The notes under the pieces were generated by a model that saw only the letters and a program-made list of their open reading frames with translations, did no database searches and was not told the origin of the DNA. DNA of 64,000 bases from positions 186,001 to 250,000 of the forward strand of contig NZ_JAJVKV010000013.1 in the NCBI RefSeq assembly GCF_024198175.1. Reading direction: 5' to 3'. This DNA is from Pyxidicoccus xibeiensis. GTDB taxonomy: Bacteria; Myxococcota; Myxococcia; Myxococcales; Myxococcaceae. Within the stretch, counting starts at the first letter, position 1, and each line of letters opens with the position of its first letter. Made by a program: the position numbers and the translations under genes. Below are positions 1 to 7,935 of this stretch, in pieces.

Positions 1-1
1 C

Positions 2-202
2 GGGGCCCTCTGCCCCATGCCCATCCTGGAAATTGCCAAGCTCATACGAAAGCTGGCGCCAGGAACGGTCGTGGAGCTCATCTCCACGGACCGGGGGCTG
101 GAGCAGGACCTGCCAGCGTGGTGCGAGGCCACGGGCCATCCGCTCGTGCGGCTGGAGCGCAGGGGGGACACCTACGTGGGGTGGGTGCGCAAGGCGGGCT
201 GA
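2..202 (+). CDS. TusA/SirA-family sulfur carrier protein, C-terminal part
   Basis: The frame is open to the left edge, so the 5' end lies outside the window. About 66 residues are visible. The first residues read GALCPMPIL, which is the Cys-Pro-x-Pro motif that begins TusA/YedF proteins. The motif cysteine carries a persulfide in TusA. The remainder (hydrophobic helix, then LISTDRG and a final strand) fits the family's small two-layer fold and its usual length of 75-80 residues. An ATG at 17 lies inside the CPMP motif and is not a plausible start. TusA proteins relay sulfur for tRNA thiolation or for oxidation and cofactor pathways; which role applies here cannot be told from the fragment. 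The family call is fairly firm. Confidence 0.8.
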   Translation, partial: GALCPMPILEIAKLIRKLAPGTVVELISTDRGLEQDLPAWCEATGHPLVRLERRGDTYVGWVRKAG

Positions 203-233
203 GCCGCGAGGGGCCCGCCCGCCGTGCAGCGCG

Positions 234-1145
234 TCACAGCAACTGGAGGACGCGGTCTTCCAGGCGCTGGCCCCGGCTGACGCCGAGGATGAGCACACCC
301 GTCTGGAGCAGGTGGCCCACCACGCGGCTGATGACCTCTTCGGGGCGGACGCCGCCGCGGATGCGCACGCGCAGCACGGAGTCGCCTTCCATGCGCGCGT
401 CGGTGACGTCGGCGATGGAGGCAATCTCCGGGAGGAGCACGTCACCGCGGGCAATCTGCACGCGGAACTCGGAGCCCTGGCCGGTGAGCTCGGACATGGT
501 GCCGGCCTGGGCCAGCGAGCCCTTGTCGAGGATGGCGGCGGCGTCGCACAGCTCCTCCAGCTCCTGGAGGTTGTGGCTGGAGACCACCACCGTCTGCTGG
601 GCGTCGCGCATGCCGCGGATGACCTGGCGCACCTGGGCGGCGATGCGTGGGTCCAGCCCGGCGGTGGGCTCGTCCAGCAGCACCAGCGGCGGGCGGCCCA
701 TGAGGGCCTGGGCCATGGCGGCGCGCTTGGCCATGCCGTGGCTGAGCGCCTGCGTCTGGACGTTCCAGGCCTCCATCAGCCCCACCTGCTCCAGCGCGCC
801 CCGGGCCTCGCGGTCCGGGTCGTCCAGGTTGGACAGGCGGGCCCAGTAGGTGAGCAGCGCGCCCGTCTCCCAGCCCGGCGGCAGCACCGCGTCCTGGGGC
901 AGCGCGCCCAGCCGGCCCTTGAGGGCGCCCGGCGTGGTGGGGTCCACGTCCATGACCTTGAGCGTGCCCTCGGACGGGTAGAGGTAGCCGCACATCATGG
1001 AGAACGTCGTCGTCTTGCCGGCGCCGTTGGGGCCGATGAGGCCGTACACGGAGCCTTTGGGGACGGAGAAGCTGACGCCCTTGACGGCGACCTTCTCGCC
1101 GAAGCGCTTCGACACGCCGAACAGCTCGATGGCCAGGTCGCTCAC
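234..1145 (-). CDS. ABC transporter ATP-binding protein
   Basis: A 303-residue cytoplasmic ATPase subunit. Walker A (GPNGAGKTT) is at residues 38-46, a Q-loop near 84, Walker B (LVLLDEP) at 154-160 and the H-loop His near 191. The signature is LSHGM at 134-138, with His replacing the usual first Gly. About 80 residues beyond the nucleotide-binding core form a C-terminal extension, as in CcmA/NatA/DrrA-type exporters. The ATG overlaps the stop of the upstream permease gene by 4 bases, so the two are translationally coupled and most likely form one ABC-2 type exporter. The substrate cannot be predicted. Confidence 0.93.
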   Translation of the reverse strand: MSDLAIELFGVSKRFGEKVAVKGVSFSVPKGSVYGLIGPNGAGKTTTFSMMCGYLYPSEGTLKVMDVDPTTPGALKGRLGALPQDAVLPPGWETGALLTYWARLSNLDDPDREARGALEQVGLMEAWNVQTQALSHGMAKRAAMAQALMGRPPLVLLDEPTAGLDPRIAAQVRQVIRGMRDAQQTVVVSSHNLQELEELCDAAAILDKGSLAQAGTMSELTGQGSEFRVQIARGDVLLPEIASIADVTDARMEGDSVLRVRIRGGVRPEEVISRVVGHLLQTGVLILGVSRGQRLEDRVLQLL

Positions 1146-2059
1146 AGGTCCCTCACGCGCAGGATGCCGTAGGCGCCCAGCAGGAAGATGGTCGCGAAGG
1201 CCGCGTAGGCGGCGCCGCTGGCGGCGAACTCGGCGAGCTTCGGGTGCAGCAGATCTCCCGCGTAGTACGAGGGCGACAGGTACCGCAGGAAGCGCAAGCG
1301 GCCGTCATCCCCGGAGGCGCGGCCGATGGTGTCCATCAGCCAGAAGACGAAGAGCACGATGAAGTTGAAGACGAGGCTCACCGCGGGGCTCCGGAAGAGG
1401 CTGGAGCACAGCGTGGTGAGGGACACGTAGGCCAGCGAGAAGACGATGGCCGCCAGCCAGAACTTGAGCAGGTTGAGCGCCATGTCCCCGAAGCCGAAGT
1501 CCGGGTTGGCGATGCGCGCGTACACGAAGATGGCCAGGTCGATGATGAGCACCAGCCCGAGCAGCAGCGTGGCCTGCGACAGGAACTTGCCCAGCAGCAC
1601 CGACGAGCGCCGCGCGCGCACGGTGAGGTAGCGCATGGAGCGCGGGCCCACCTCGCCGCTGATCTGATCGAACCCCATCAGCACGACGTAGGCCGGCAGG
1701 AAGAAGAGGGTGATCTTGAAGACGATGAGCACCTCCAGCGGTACCTGCGAGAGGGCCTCCATCATCGCGGTGTCATTGCTGGTGAACCACCCCAGCATCC
1801 CCTTGCGCATCTCCTCGCCGACCTGCGCCGTCGCGTCGGCGTTGGCGCCCGCGTCCTCGAGCTGCTTGCCCACGGCGGTGCGAACCTCGCGGGCGAGCCA
1901 GCCCACCACCAGCAGCACCAGCGCGGAGAACATGCTGTAGAGCCCGAGCAGCACCAGCGCGCGGCCGCTGCGCACGGCCCGGCGGAGCTCGGCGCTCCAG
2001 ATGACCAGTGTCTCTTTCAATCCGTCCAAGATGTGGGGGAACCTAGCGGAGTTGCGCAC
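1142..2059 (-). CDS. ABC-2 type transporter permease
   Basis: A 305-residue integral membrane protein with about six hydrophobic segments: near residues 30-50, 110-130, 150-175, 185-210, 220-240 and the last 20. This is the usual layout of ABC-2 permeases. The long loop after the first segment (roughly residues 55-105) is probably extracytoplasmic. It is the first gene of a two-gene operon with the overlapping ATPase gene. Transcription diverges from the transpeptidase gene at 2210, and the 150 bases between them must hold both promoters. Substrate unknown. Confidence 0.9.
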   Translation of the reverse strand: MRNSARFPHILDGLKETLVIWSAELRRAVRSGRALVLLGLYSMFSALVLLVVGWLAREVRTAVGKQLEDAGANADATAQVGEEMRKGMLGWFTSNDTAMMEALSQVPLEVLIVFKITLFFLPAYVVLMGFDQISGEVGPRSMRYLTVRARRSSVLLGKFLSQATLLLGLVLIIDLAIFVYARIANPDFGFGDMALNLLKFWLAAIVFSLAYVSLTTLCSSLFRSPAVSLVFNFIVLFVFWLMDTIGRASGDDGRLRFLRYLSPSYYAGDLLHPKLAEFAASGAAYAAFATIFLLGAYGILRVRDL

Positions 2060-2209
2060 CCAATCGCCAAGTTTCTGACGTCAGCGGATGGAGGAAAGCG
2101 GCCGAGGAAGCGTCCGTGGACAGCGCGCCGTCAGTCGGTAGAGTGGACGCTCAGCACACCTCCGGAGCCCCCCTGGGACTCCTGGAGCCCCCCGGAGCCC
2201 CTGCGCAGC

Positions 2210-3619
2210 ATGACGATCCGCCGCCGTCTCCTGTCCGCCGCAGCGCTGTTTCCCCTCACGCTCCTGCTCGGCGCCACCGGGCCGCAGCCGGCCGCCGAGG
2301 CGCCTCCGGAGGCCTCCGGGACGGGAAGCGCGACAGCCCAGGCCCCCGCCGACACCGTCAGCGCCTCGCCCCCGGACGCCGGGAGCCCCGAGTCCCTGGC
2401 CACGGCCTCCGCCGCGGTGCTGGGCAGCGCGTCGGTGGCGGATGGCGGCATCCCCGCGCTGGCCGCGGAGCCGGGGCTGGTGCCGCCCGTGCCGGTGCCC
2501 TCGCGCCAGTCGGCTCCGCCCATCGCGAAGCTGCAGCCGCTGCCTCGCGCCGCGGACCTGCTGGCCCGGGCGAAGCTGGAGGGCGAGCGGCTCGTCGTGA
2601 AGGAGAAGGACGGCCGCAAGCAGGTGCTCACCATCGACCCGCTGCTGCAGACGCAGCTGACGAACATCATGCGCGACTACGGGGTGCCATATGGCGCCGT
2701 CGTCGTGCTGGAGCCGTCCACCGGGCGGGTGCTGGCGCTGGCGGAGCACTCGGCGGCGCGGCCGGAGGTGCGCGGCCTGCCCGTGCGCGCGGTGTTCCCC
2801 GCGGCCAGCATCTTCAAGATCGTCACCGGCAGCGCGCTGCTGGAGGCGGGCGTCCCCCCGTCGGTGGAGGAGTGCTTCCACGGCGGCAAGCGGCGCCTGA
2901 GCGAGAAGCACCTGGAGGACAGCGAGCGCGACGGCGCCTGCTACACGCTGGCGCTGGCCATGGGCAAGAGCGCCAACGTCGTCTTCGCCAAGCTGACGAA
3001 CAAGCACCTCTCCGCGGACGCCCTGCGGCGCATGGCGGCCCGCTTCCGCTTCAACCGCGAGATTCCCTTCTCCGTGCCCACGGACATCTCGCTGGCGGCC
3101 ATCCCGGACGAGGCCTTCGGCCTGGCCAACACCGGCGCGGGCTTCGGGGACGTGTACCTGTCCCCCCTGCACGGCGCGCTGGTGGCGTCGGTGGCGGCCA
3201 ATGACGGCCGCTGGGTGGACCCGGTGCTGGTGGAGCCGGAGACGGGCGCCCTGCTGCCGCCCGAGGGCGAGGCCGTCCTCACCCCCGAGGCGGCGAAGGA
3301 CCTCACCGCCATGCTGGAGGAGACGGTGACGCGCGGCACCGCGCGCGGCGTCTTCCGCGAGCGCGGCTTCCGCGTGGAGAACGCCGTGGGCAAGACGGGC
3401 ACGCTCGCGGACCGCGAGCCCTTCCGCGACTACTCGTGGTTCGTGGGCTTCGCGCCCAGGGACAACCCGCGCGTGGCCGTGGCCGCCGTCATCGTCAACG
3501 ACCCGAAGTGGCGCATCCGCGGCACCTGGCTGGGCCGCGAGGCGCTGCGCCTGGGCCTGGAGCGCGTGCCGGCCCCCGTCGAGGTGACGGCGCCGGCCTC
3601 CGCCGCGGGCAAGCACTGA
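2210..3619 (+). CDS. Penicillin-binding protein, transpeptidase domain only
   Basis: A 469-residue protein with a hydrophobic N-terminal signal or anchor (about residues 5-24) and a long Ala/Pro-rich linker to about residue 110. A transpeptidase domain follows. The three active-site motifs of penicillin-binding proteins are present in order: SIFK at 200-203 (acylated Ser), SAN at 254-256 and KTG at 395-397. No transglycosylase or dimerisation domain precedes them, so this is a compact enzyme like PbpA/FtsI C-terminal halves or class D-like transpeptidases. It should act on peptidoglycan in the periplasm. The start chosen is the ATG that begins the signal sequence; the frame is open further upstream but antisense to the permease gene there. 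The exact role (cell wall or beta-lactam response) is unclear. Confidence 0.88.
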   Translation: MTIRRRLLSAAALFPLTLLLGATGPQPAAEAPPEASGTGSATAQAPADTVSASPPDAGSPESLATASAAVLGSASVADGGIPALAAEPGLVPPVPVPSRQSAPPIAKLQPLPRAADLLARAKLEGERLVVKEKDGRKQVLTIDPLLQTQLTNIMRDYGVPYGAVVVLEPSTGRVLALAEHSAARPEVRGLPVRAVFPAASIFKIVTGSALLEAGVPPSVEECFHGGKRRLSEKHLEDSERDGACYTLALAMGKSANVVFAKLTNKHLSADALRRMAARFRFNREIPFSVPTDISLAAIPDEAFGLANTGAGFGDVYLSPLHGALVASVAANDGRWVDPVLVEPETGALLPPEGEAVLTPEAAKDLTAMLEETVTRGTARGVFRERGFRVENAVGKTGTLADREPFRDYSWFVGFAPRDNPRVAVAAVIVNDPKWRIRGTWLGREALRLGLERVPAPVEVTAPASAAGKH

Positions 3620-3640
3620 AGCTGTGGGAGGGCGCGCCCG

Positions 3641-4795
3641 CTAGCGCGCCGTGAGCCTCACCAGCCCCCGGTCCACGAAGCCCTGGAAGAACTTCAGGGC
3701 GTCCAACTCTTGGAGCGGGGACACGTGGACGATGGCGGCCACGTCGCGGCGGCCGTCGATGCGCGACAGCAGATAGCGCTCGGGCGCGGACAGCTGCATG
3801 GCCTTGAGGTTGGCCGGCGGCACCAGCAGCGCGGGCACCCGGGGCGGCTCCGTCAGCTCTCGCCGCAGCTCCACCACCAGCCGCTCCTGCGCCGTCTTCA
3901 ACAGCTCCGCCGAGCGGGGCGAGGCGGACATCTCGTGCGCGCGCCGCGCCAGGGCCTCGGCGTCCCGCACGTTGCCCGCGTCCAGGAACAGCTGCGCCGC
4001 CTGGAGCACCTCGTCCGACGAGGACTCCGAGCCGATGACGCCGGCGTCCTGCTCCTCTTCCTCCACCACGGCCGTCTCGGGCTCCGGCTCCAGCTCCGAC
4101 ACCTTCACCGCGTCCAGCCGGTACAGCGCGTACAGCCGCTGGTAGAGGAAGAAGTCCGTGGCGTGCAGCGCCAGGGCCAGCCCGTCGATGCTCAGCCCCT
4201 CCTTGATGAGGGTGACGATGCGCTCGTCCATGCTGCCGGGCTTGCGCTCGGGCATCTTGCGCTCGTCGATGGTGAGACGCACCGAGCCGGAGGGGAACAC
4301 GGCGCGGATGGCCTGCCACGCCGTCTCCCGGAACTCGCCCTCGCGGTGGATGTCCACCAGGTCCACGCTGACGTCCAGCCCCGCGACCTCCGGCGCCGAG
4401 TCCGACGCCTCGAAGGCGAATGTCCCGTCCTCCCAGTGGAAGACGTCCAGCAGCATCTCCCGGAACTTGTGGCTGAGCGTGCTGCGGACCGTGGGCTCGG
4501 GCACCAGGCCCGTCATCACCAGAATCTTCCCCAGGAAGACGCGCGTCTGGGCCTGGGTGGCGAAGGCCTTCTCCAGCTGGTCCTCCGTCAGGTGCCCCAT
4601 GTTGATGAGGAATTGACCGAAGAACTCGCGAGGCTGGTTGGAGCTGGCGCTGACGACGTGGCCGTCACGCAGCTCCAGTTGCTTGTGCACGTCCCCACGA
4701 TGCAGCTTGAGCGCACCGGTGACCCGCCGGTTCCCCAGGTAGACGACGAGGTCCTTGGGGGGCATCGTCGAGAAGTCACCAGACAGGCCACGCAT
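3641..4795 (-). CDS. DUF4388-type protein with TPR-like C-terminal part
   Basis: A 384-residue soluble protein. The N-terminus (about residues 1-110) has the pattern of DUF4388/PatA-like domains common in deltaproteobacteria: a short strand-rich start, then GALKLHRG and 'GHVVSASS', followed by an FG..L..MG..T..QLE helical stretch. An acidic linker (around 235-255) precedes a helical region with TPR-like spacing (about 260-310) and a final conserved helix bundle. Such proteins occur with chemosensory and gliding systems and are thought to be adaptors, but this one has no such neighbour. The ATG at 4795 lies only 21 bases from the divergent glutaredoxin start, and open frame continues upstream only through that gene. 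Function unknown. Confidence 0.8.
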   Translation of the reverse strand: MRGLSGDFSTMPPKDLVVYLGNRRVTGALKLHRGDVHKQLELRDGHVVSASSNQPREFFGQFLINMGHLTEDQLEKAFATQAQTRVFLGKILVMTGLVPEPTVRSTLSHKFREMLLDVFHWEDGTFAFEASDSAPEVAGLDVSVDLVDIHREGEFRETAWQAIRAVFPSGSVRLTIDERKMPERKPGSMDERIVTLIKEGLSIDGLALALHATDFFLYQRLYALYRLDAVKVSELEPEPETAVVEEEEQDAGVIGSESSSDEVLQAAQLFLDAGNVRDAEALARRAHEMSASPRSAELLKTAQERLVVELRRELTEPPRVPALLVPPANLKAMQLSAPERYLLSRIDGRRDVAAIVHVSPLQELDALKFFQGFVDRGLVRLTAR

Positions 4796-4816
4796 CAACC
4801 GATCATCCTGCACCGC

Positions 4817-5095
4817 ATGAGAGTCGATATCTACTCGAAACCCAACTGCTCGCTCTGCGACAAGGCAGCCATTGTCGTGGAGTCCGTCCGCGCTCGCATC
4901 CCCTTCGAGCTGCGGATCATCTCCATCCTCGAGGACGCGGCGGCCTTCGAGAGGTGGCGCTACGACATCCCCGTCGTCGTCATCGACGGCGTGCCCGCCT
5001 TCAAGCACCGCGTGGAGGCCTCCGAGCTGGAGGCACGCCTGCGTGAAGGCCTAGGTGGCACAGCCATTGCTAAAACCGCTGCCCAGGATGGGTAG
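4817..5095 (+). CDS. Glutaredoxin-like thioredoxin-fold protein
   Basis: A 92-residue protein beginning MRVDIYSKPNCSLC, with the redox pair C11-x-x-C14. A cis-proline motif (PVVVIDG) and a C-terminal helix typical of the DUF836/glutaredoxin-like family follow. It probably performs dithiol-disulfide exchange in the cytoplasm, since no signal peptide is present. The start codon lies 21 bases from the start of the divergent DUF4388 gene, so at least one promoter must sit inside the neighbouring coding region. Confidence 0.88.
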   Translation: MRVDIYSKPNCSLCDKAAIVVESVRARIPFELRIISILEDAAAFERWRYDIPVVVIDGVPAFKHRVEASELEARLREGLGGTAIAKTAAQDG

Positions 5096-5215
5096 TTCAG
5101 TGCCCTTCTCCAGTAATTCCGGGGAGATGTAGAACCCGGTGGAGGGTGCAGGACTGTAAATCCGGGTGCGGGCCGGAGGCGCGGTGAAGAAGAAAGTTCT
5201 GAAGGGGAGGGCGGA

Positions 5216-6172
5216 TTGGTGGGCGTGAGACGGAAGCGGGTAGGCAAGGCCGGGCAGCCGCCTACCGTGCTCGTGGTGGAGCCGCGAGCCGAGGACCTGG
5301 AGCGGACCCGTATGCTCCTGGGGGAGGCGGGCTTCCGTGTCGTTCCGCTGACGCGCTTCGACGCGGCGATGCCCCTCTTCGAGGTCATCCGCCCGGACGC
5401 GGTGCTGCTGGCCGCGCAGGCTCCGGACTACGCGGCGGTGCAGGTGGCGCGGCGGCTGCGGCAGCTGAGCCGTGGCACGGTGCCGGTGCTCTACCTCGTG
5501 GACCCTCACGACCCGGAGGCGTACCGCTTCTGCCTGGAGAAGGGGCAGTGCGTGGACATGGTGTCGCGCGGCGGCAGCGGGGCCGAGCTGGCCATGAAGC
5601 TGCACTCGCAGCTGAAGCTGAAGGCCGCGGTGCTGCGGGCGGCGGCCACCGAGGAGTCCGGCAACGCGCTGGCGCTGCATGACCCGGTGACGGGGCTCTA
5701 CAACCGCTCGTTCCTGCTGGCCCTCATCGGCCTGGAGGTGCGGCGGGCGGAGCGCTACGGGGGGACGTTCTCCCTGGTGGCGGCGGAGGTGGGCGGCTGG
5801 GGCGCCTTCCGCAAGGAGTTCGGGCGTGGCATGGCGGAGCGCCTGCTGGTGTACAGCGCGGTGGTGCTGGGGCAGACGGTGCGCGAGGCGGACGCGGCGG
5901 CCCGGGTGGGTGACTGCCAGTTCGCGCTGATGCTGCCGGGCACGCCCGCGGAGGCAGTGCCGGAGGTGCTGAGCCGGGTGGGCGCGCGCTTCGAGGCGGC
6001 GCGCTTCCAGGTGGAGGGCAGGGTGGTGCGCACGTCGCTGGAGCTGGGGGCGGTGAGCTTCCCGGACGCGGTGGGCACGCCCGCGCAGTTGCTGAGCGCG
6101 GCGCAGCAGGAAATGCGCCGTACACGAGAGTTTCGTCGCACGGTCGGGGCTCCTACCCGGCTGTCGATATGA
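5216..6172 (+). CDS. Degenerate receiver plus degenerate GGDEF domain protein
   Basis: A 318-residue protein. Residues about 17-130 have the pattern of a response-regulator receiver, but the phospho-acceptor position reads PDAVLLAA, with Ala for Asp. Residues about 150-305 resemble a GGDEF domain (HDPVTGLYNRSFL at its start). Its active-site motif is reduced to VGDCQFAL, so cyclic-di-GMP synthesis is not expected. It may bind a partner or a nucleotide instead. A strong ribosome site (GGGGAGG) ends at 5210; TTG 5216 or GTG 5219 can both serve as start. The stop lies just before the sigma54 activator gene, suggesting a two-gene operon. Confidence 0.85.
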   Translation: MVGVRRKRVGKAGQPPTVLVVEPRAEDLERTRMLLGEAGFRVVPLTRFDAAMPLFEVIRPDAVLLAAQAPDYAAVQVARRLRQLSRGTVPVLYLVDPHDPEAYRFCLEKGQCVDMVSRGGSGAELAMKLHSQLKLKAAVLRAAATEESGNALALHDPVTGLYNRSFLLALIGLEVRRAERYGGTFSLVAAEVGGWGAFRKEFGRGMAERLLVYSAVVLGQTVREADAAARVGDCQFALMLPGTPAEAVPEVLSRVGARFEAARFQVEGRVVRTSLELGAVSFPDAVGTPAQLLSAAQQEMRRTREFRRTVGAPTRLSI

Positions 6173-6222
6173 AGATGGGCGGAGGTTCAGGTTCGATGCA
6201 CAGGGCGAGCGGAGGCGTGGGG

Positions 6223-7884
6223 ATGGATCGGATCGCGGTGCTGGTGGTGGATGACGAAGAGTCGGTGCGCACGTTCCTGTCCGAGCTTCTCGGCAGCGCG
6301 GGCTACCAGGTGCGGTGTGCGGCGAGTGGCTCGCAGGCCCTGGAGATGCTGTCGGGAGGCTCGTTCGACGCGGTGCTGCTGGACGTGGTGATGCCGGAGA
6401 TGAGCGGCCTGGAAGTGCTGCGCCACTATCGCGGCAAGGGTGGGAGTGCGCCGGTCATCGTGCTCAGCGCGCTGGCGGGTGCGGACGATGCGGTGCGGGC
6501 GCTGAAGATGGGCGCCAGCGACTATCTGGCCAAGCCGTTCGGCAACGACGAGCTGCAGGACGTGCTGGCGCGGGCCCTGGGGACGCGCGCTCCGGAGCGT
6601 CAGGCCGTGGCGCCGGTCATCGCGCCCCGCGTGGTGACGCCGGTGCCGGACGCCGCGCAGGACGCGCGGGTGCTCATCTCCTCGTCTCCGTCCATGCGCC
6701 GGGCACGCGCGCTGGTGGAGCGCATCGCCGACACGGACGTGCCGGTGCTGCTGCTGGGTGAGTCGGGCACGGGCAAGGAGGTCATCGCCCGGGAAATCCA
6801 CGCGCGCAGCCAGCGCCGTGGCAAGCCCTTCATCAAGGTGAACTGCGCGGCGCTCCCCGGGGAGCTGCTGGAGAGCGAGCTGTTCGGCCACGAGCGCGGC
6901 GCCTTCACCGGCGCCACGGCGGAGAAGCCGGGCAAGTTCGAGCTGGCGGACCAGGGCACCATCTTCCTGGACGAGATTGGCGAGATGGCCATCCGCCTCC
7001 AGGCCAAGCTGCTCCAGGTCCTCCAGGACGAGGAGTTCTTCCGCGTCGGCGGCAAGAAGAGCGTGCGCGTGGACAGCCGCGTGGTGGTGGCCACCAACCG
7101 CGACCTCGAGAAGGAGATTGCCCTCGGCAACTTCCGCGAGGACCTCTACTACCGCCTCAACGTCGTGGCCATCCGCCTGCCGCCCCTGCGCGAGCGCCGG
7201 GAGGACGTGGTGCCCCTGACGGACCACTTCCTCAAGAAGTACGGCCGCCACTACATCAACGGCGTGTCGGAGCTGCCGCGCGAGGTGCTGCAGGCCTTCG
7301 CGGACTACGACTGGCCCGGCAACGTGCGCGAGCTGGAGAACATGGTGCGCCGGCTGTGCGTGCTGAAAGACGCCACGCTGGTGCTGGACGAGCTCAACGC
7401 GGCGGGCCGCTCGCCCGCGAGCGCGCCCTCGCTGCCCACCGCGTACGGCGGTGATGACGGCACCTACGGCCGTGGGCACCACGAGGAGCCGGTGCGCATG
7501 CCGCCTTCCTCGTCCGTCCAGGTGCTGGAGATGCCGTCGCGCGGGACGTCCCTCGCGGCGGCCTCCGCCCCGGCTGGCGCTTCGGTCGTCCCGGCGGCGG
7601 CGCTGGAGCCGGCGAACTCGGTGCTCCCGACGCCGCGCTACCTGAACCCGTTCGACGTGCCGCAGCCTCCGCCTCCTCCCGCGCCGGCCGGTGAGCCGTC
7701 GCTGAAGGACATCGGCAAGCGCGCGGCGATGCTCGCCGAGCGCGAGGCGATACTGGCCATGCTCCAGCGCACCGCCTGGAACAAGCGCCGCGCGGCCACC
7801 AAGCTGCGCATCAGCTACAAGGCGCTGCTGTACAAGATCAAGGAGTGCGGAATCATCGACCCGCGCGCCAGCGCGGAGCTGTAA
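6223..7884 (+). CDS. NtrC-type sigma54-dependent response regulator
   Basis: A 553-residue enhancer-binding protein. The receiver domain has Asp54 as phospho-acceptor and Lys104. The AAA+ domain has Walker A GESGTGKE (179-186), the sigma54-contact loop GAFTGA (226-231) and Walker B GTIFLDE (245-251). A Pro/Ala-rich linker (about 410-505) leads to a Fis-type helix-turn-helix at the C-terminus. It should activate sigma54 promoters when phosphorylated by a histidine kinase not encoded here. GGAGG at 6211-6215 lies 7 bases before the ATG at 6223, which favours that start over an in-frame ATG at 6169 overlapping the previous stop. Whether it controls the spore-coat promoters in this window is unknown. 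Confidence 0.95.
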   Translation: MDRIAVLVVDDEESVRTFLSELLGSAGYQVRCAASGSQALEMLSGGSFDAVLLDVVMPEMSGLEVLRHYRGKGGSAPVIVLSALAGADDAVRALKMGASDYLAKPFGNDELQDVLARALGTRAPERQAVAPVIAPRVVTPVPDAAQDARVLISSSPSMRRARALVERIADTDVPVLLLGESGTGKEVIAREIHARSQRRGKPFIKVNCAALPGELLESELFGHERGAFTGATAEKPGKFELADQGTIFLDEIGEMAIRLQAKLLQVLQDEEFFRVGGKKSVRVDSRVVVATNRDLEKEIALGNFREDLYYRLNVVAIRLPPLRERREDVVPLTDHFLKKYGRHYINGVSELPREVLQAFADYDWPGNVRELENMVRRLCVLKDATLVLDELNAAGRSPASAPSLPTAYGGDDGTYGRGHHEEPVRMPPSSSVQVLEMPSRGTSLAAASAPAGASVVPAAALEPANSVLPTPRYLNPFDVPQPPPPPAPAGEPSLKDIGKRAAMLAEREAILAMLQRTAWNKRRAATKLRISYKALLYKIKECGIIDPRASAEL

Positions 7885-7935
7885 TCCGGCTGCATCTACT
7901 TGCGCTGCCCCCCGCGGTCCCGCTATCGCGGGGGG

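Noticed and set aside
1244..2209. Long plus-strand open frame upstream of the transpeptidase
   Set aside because: It is antisense to the ABC permease and has no family character; it merely extends the transpeptidase frame. High GC makes such frames common.
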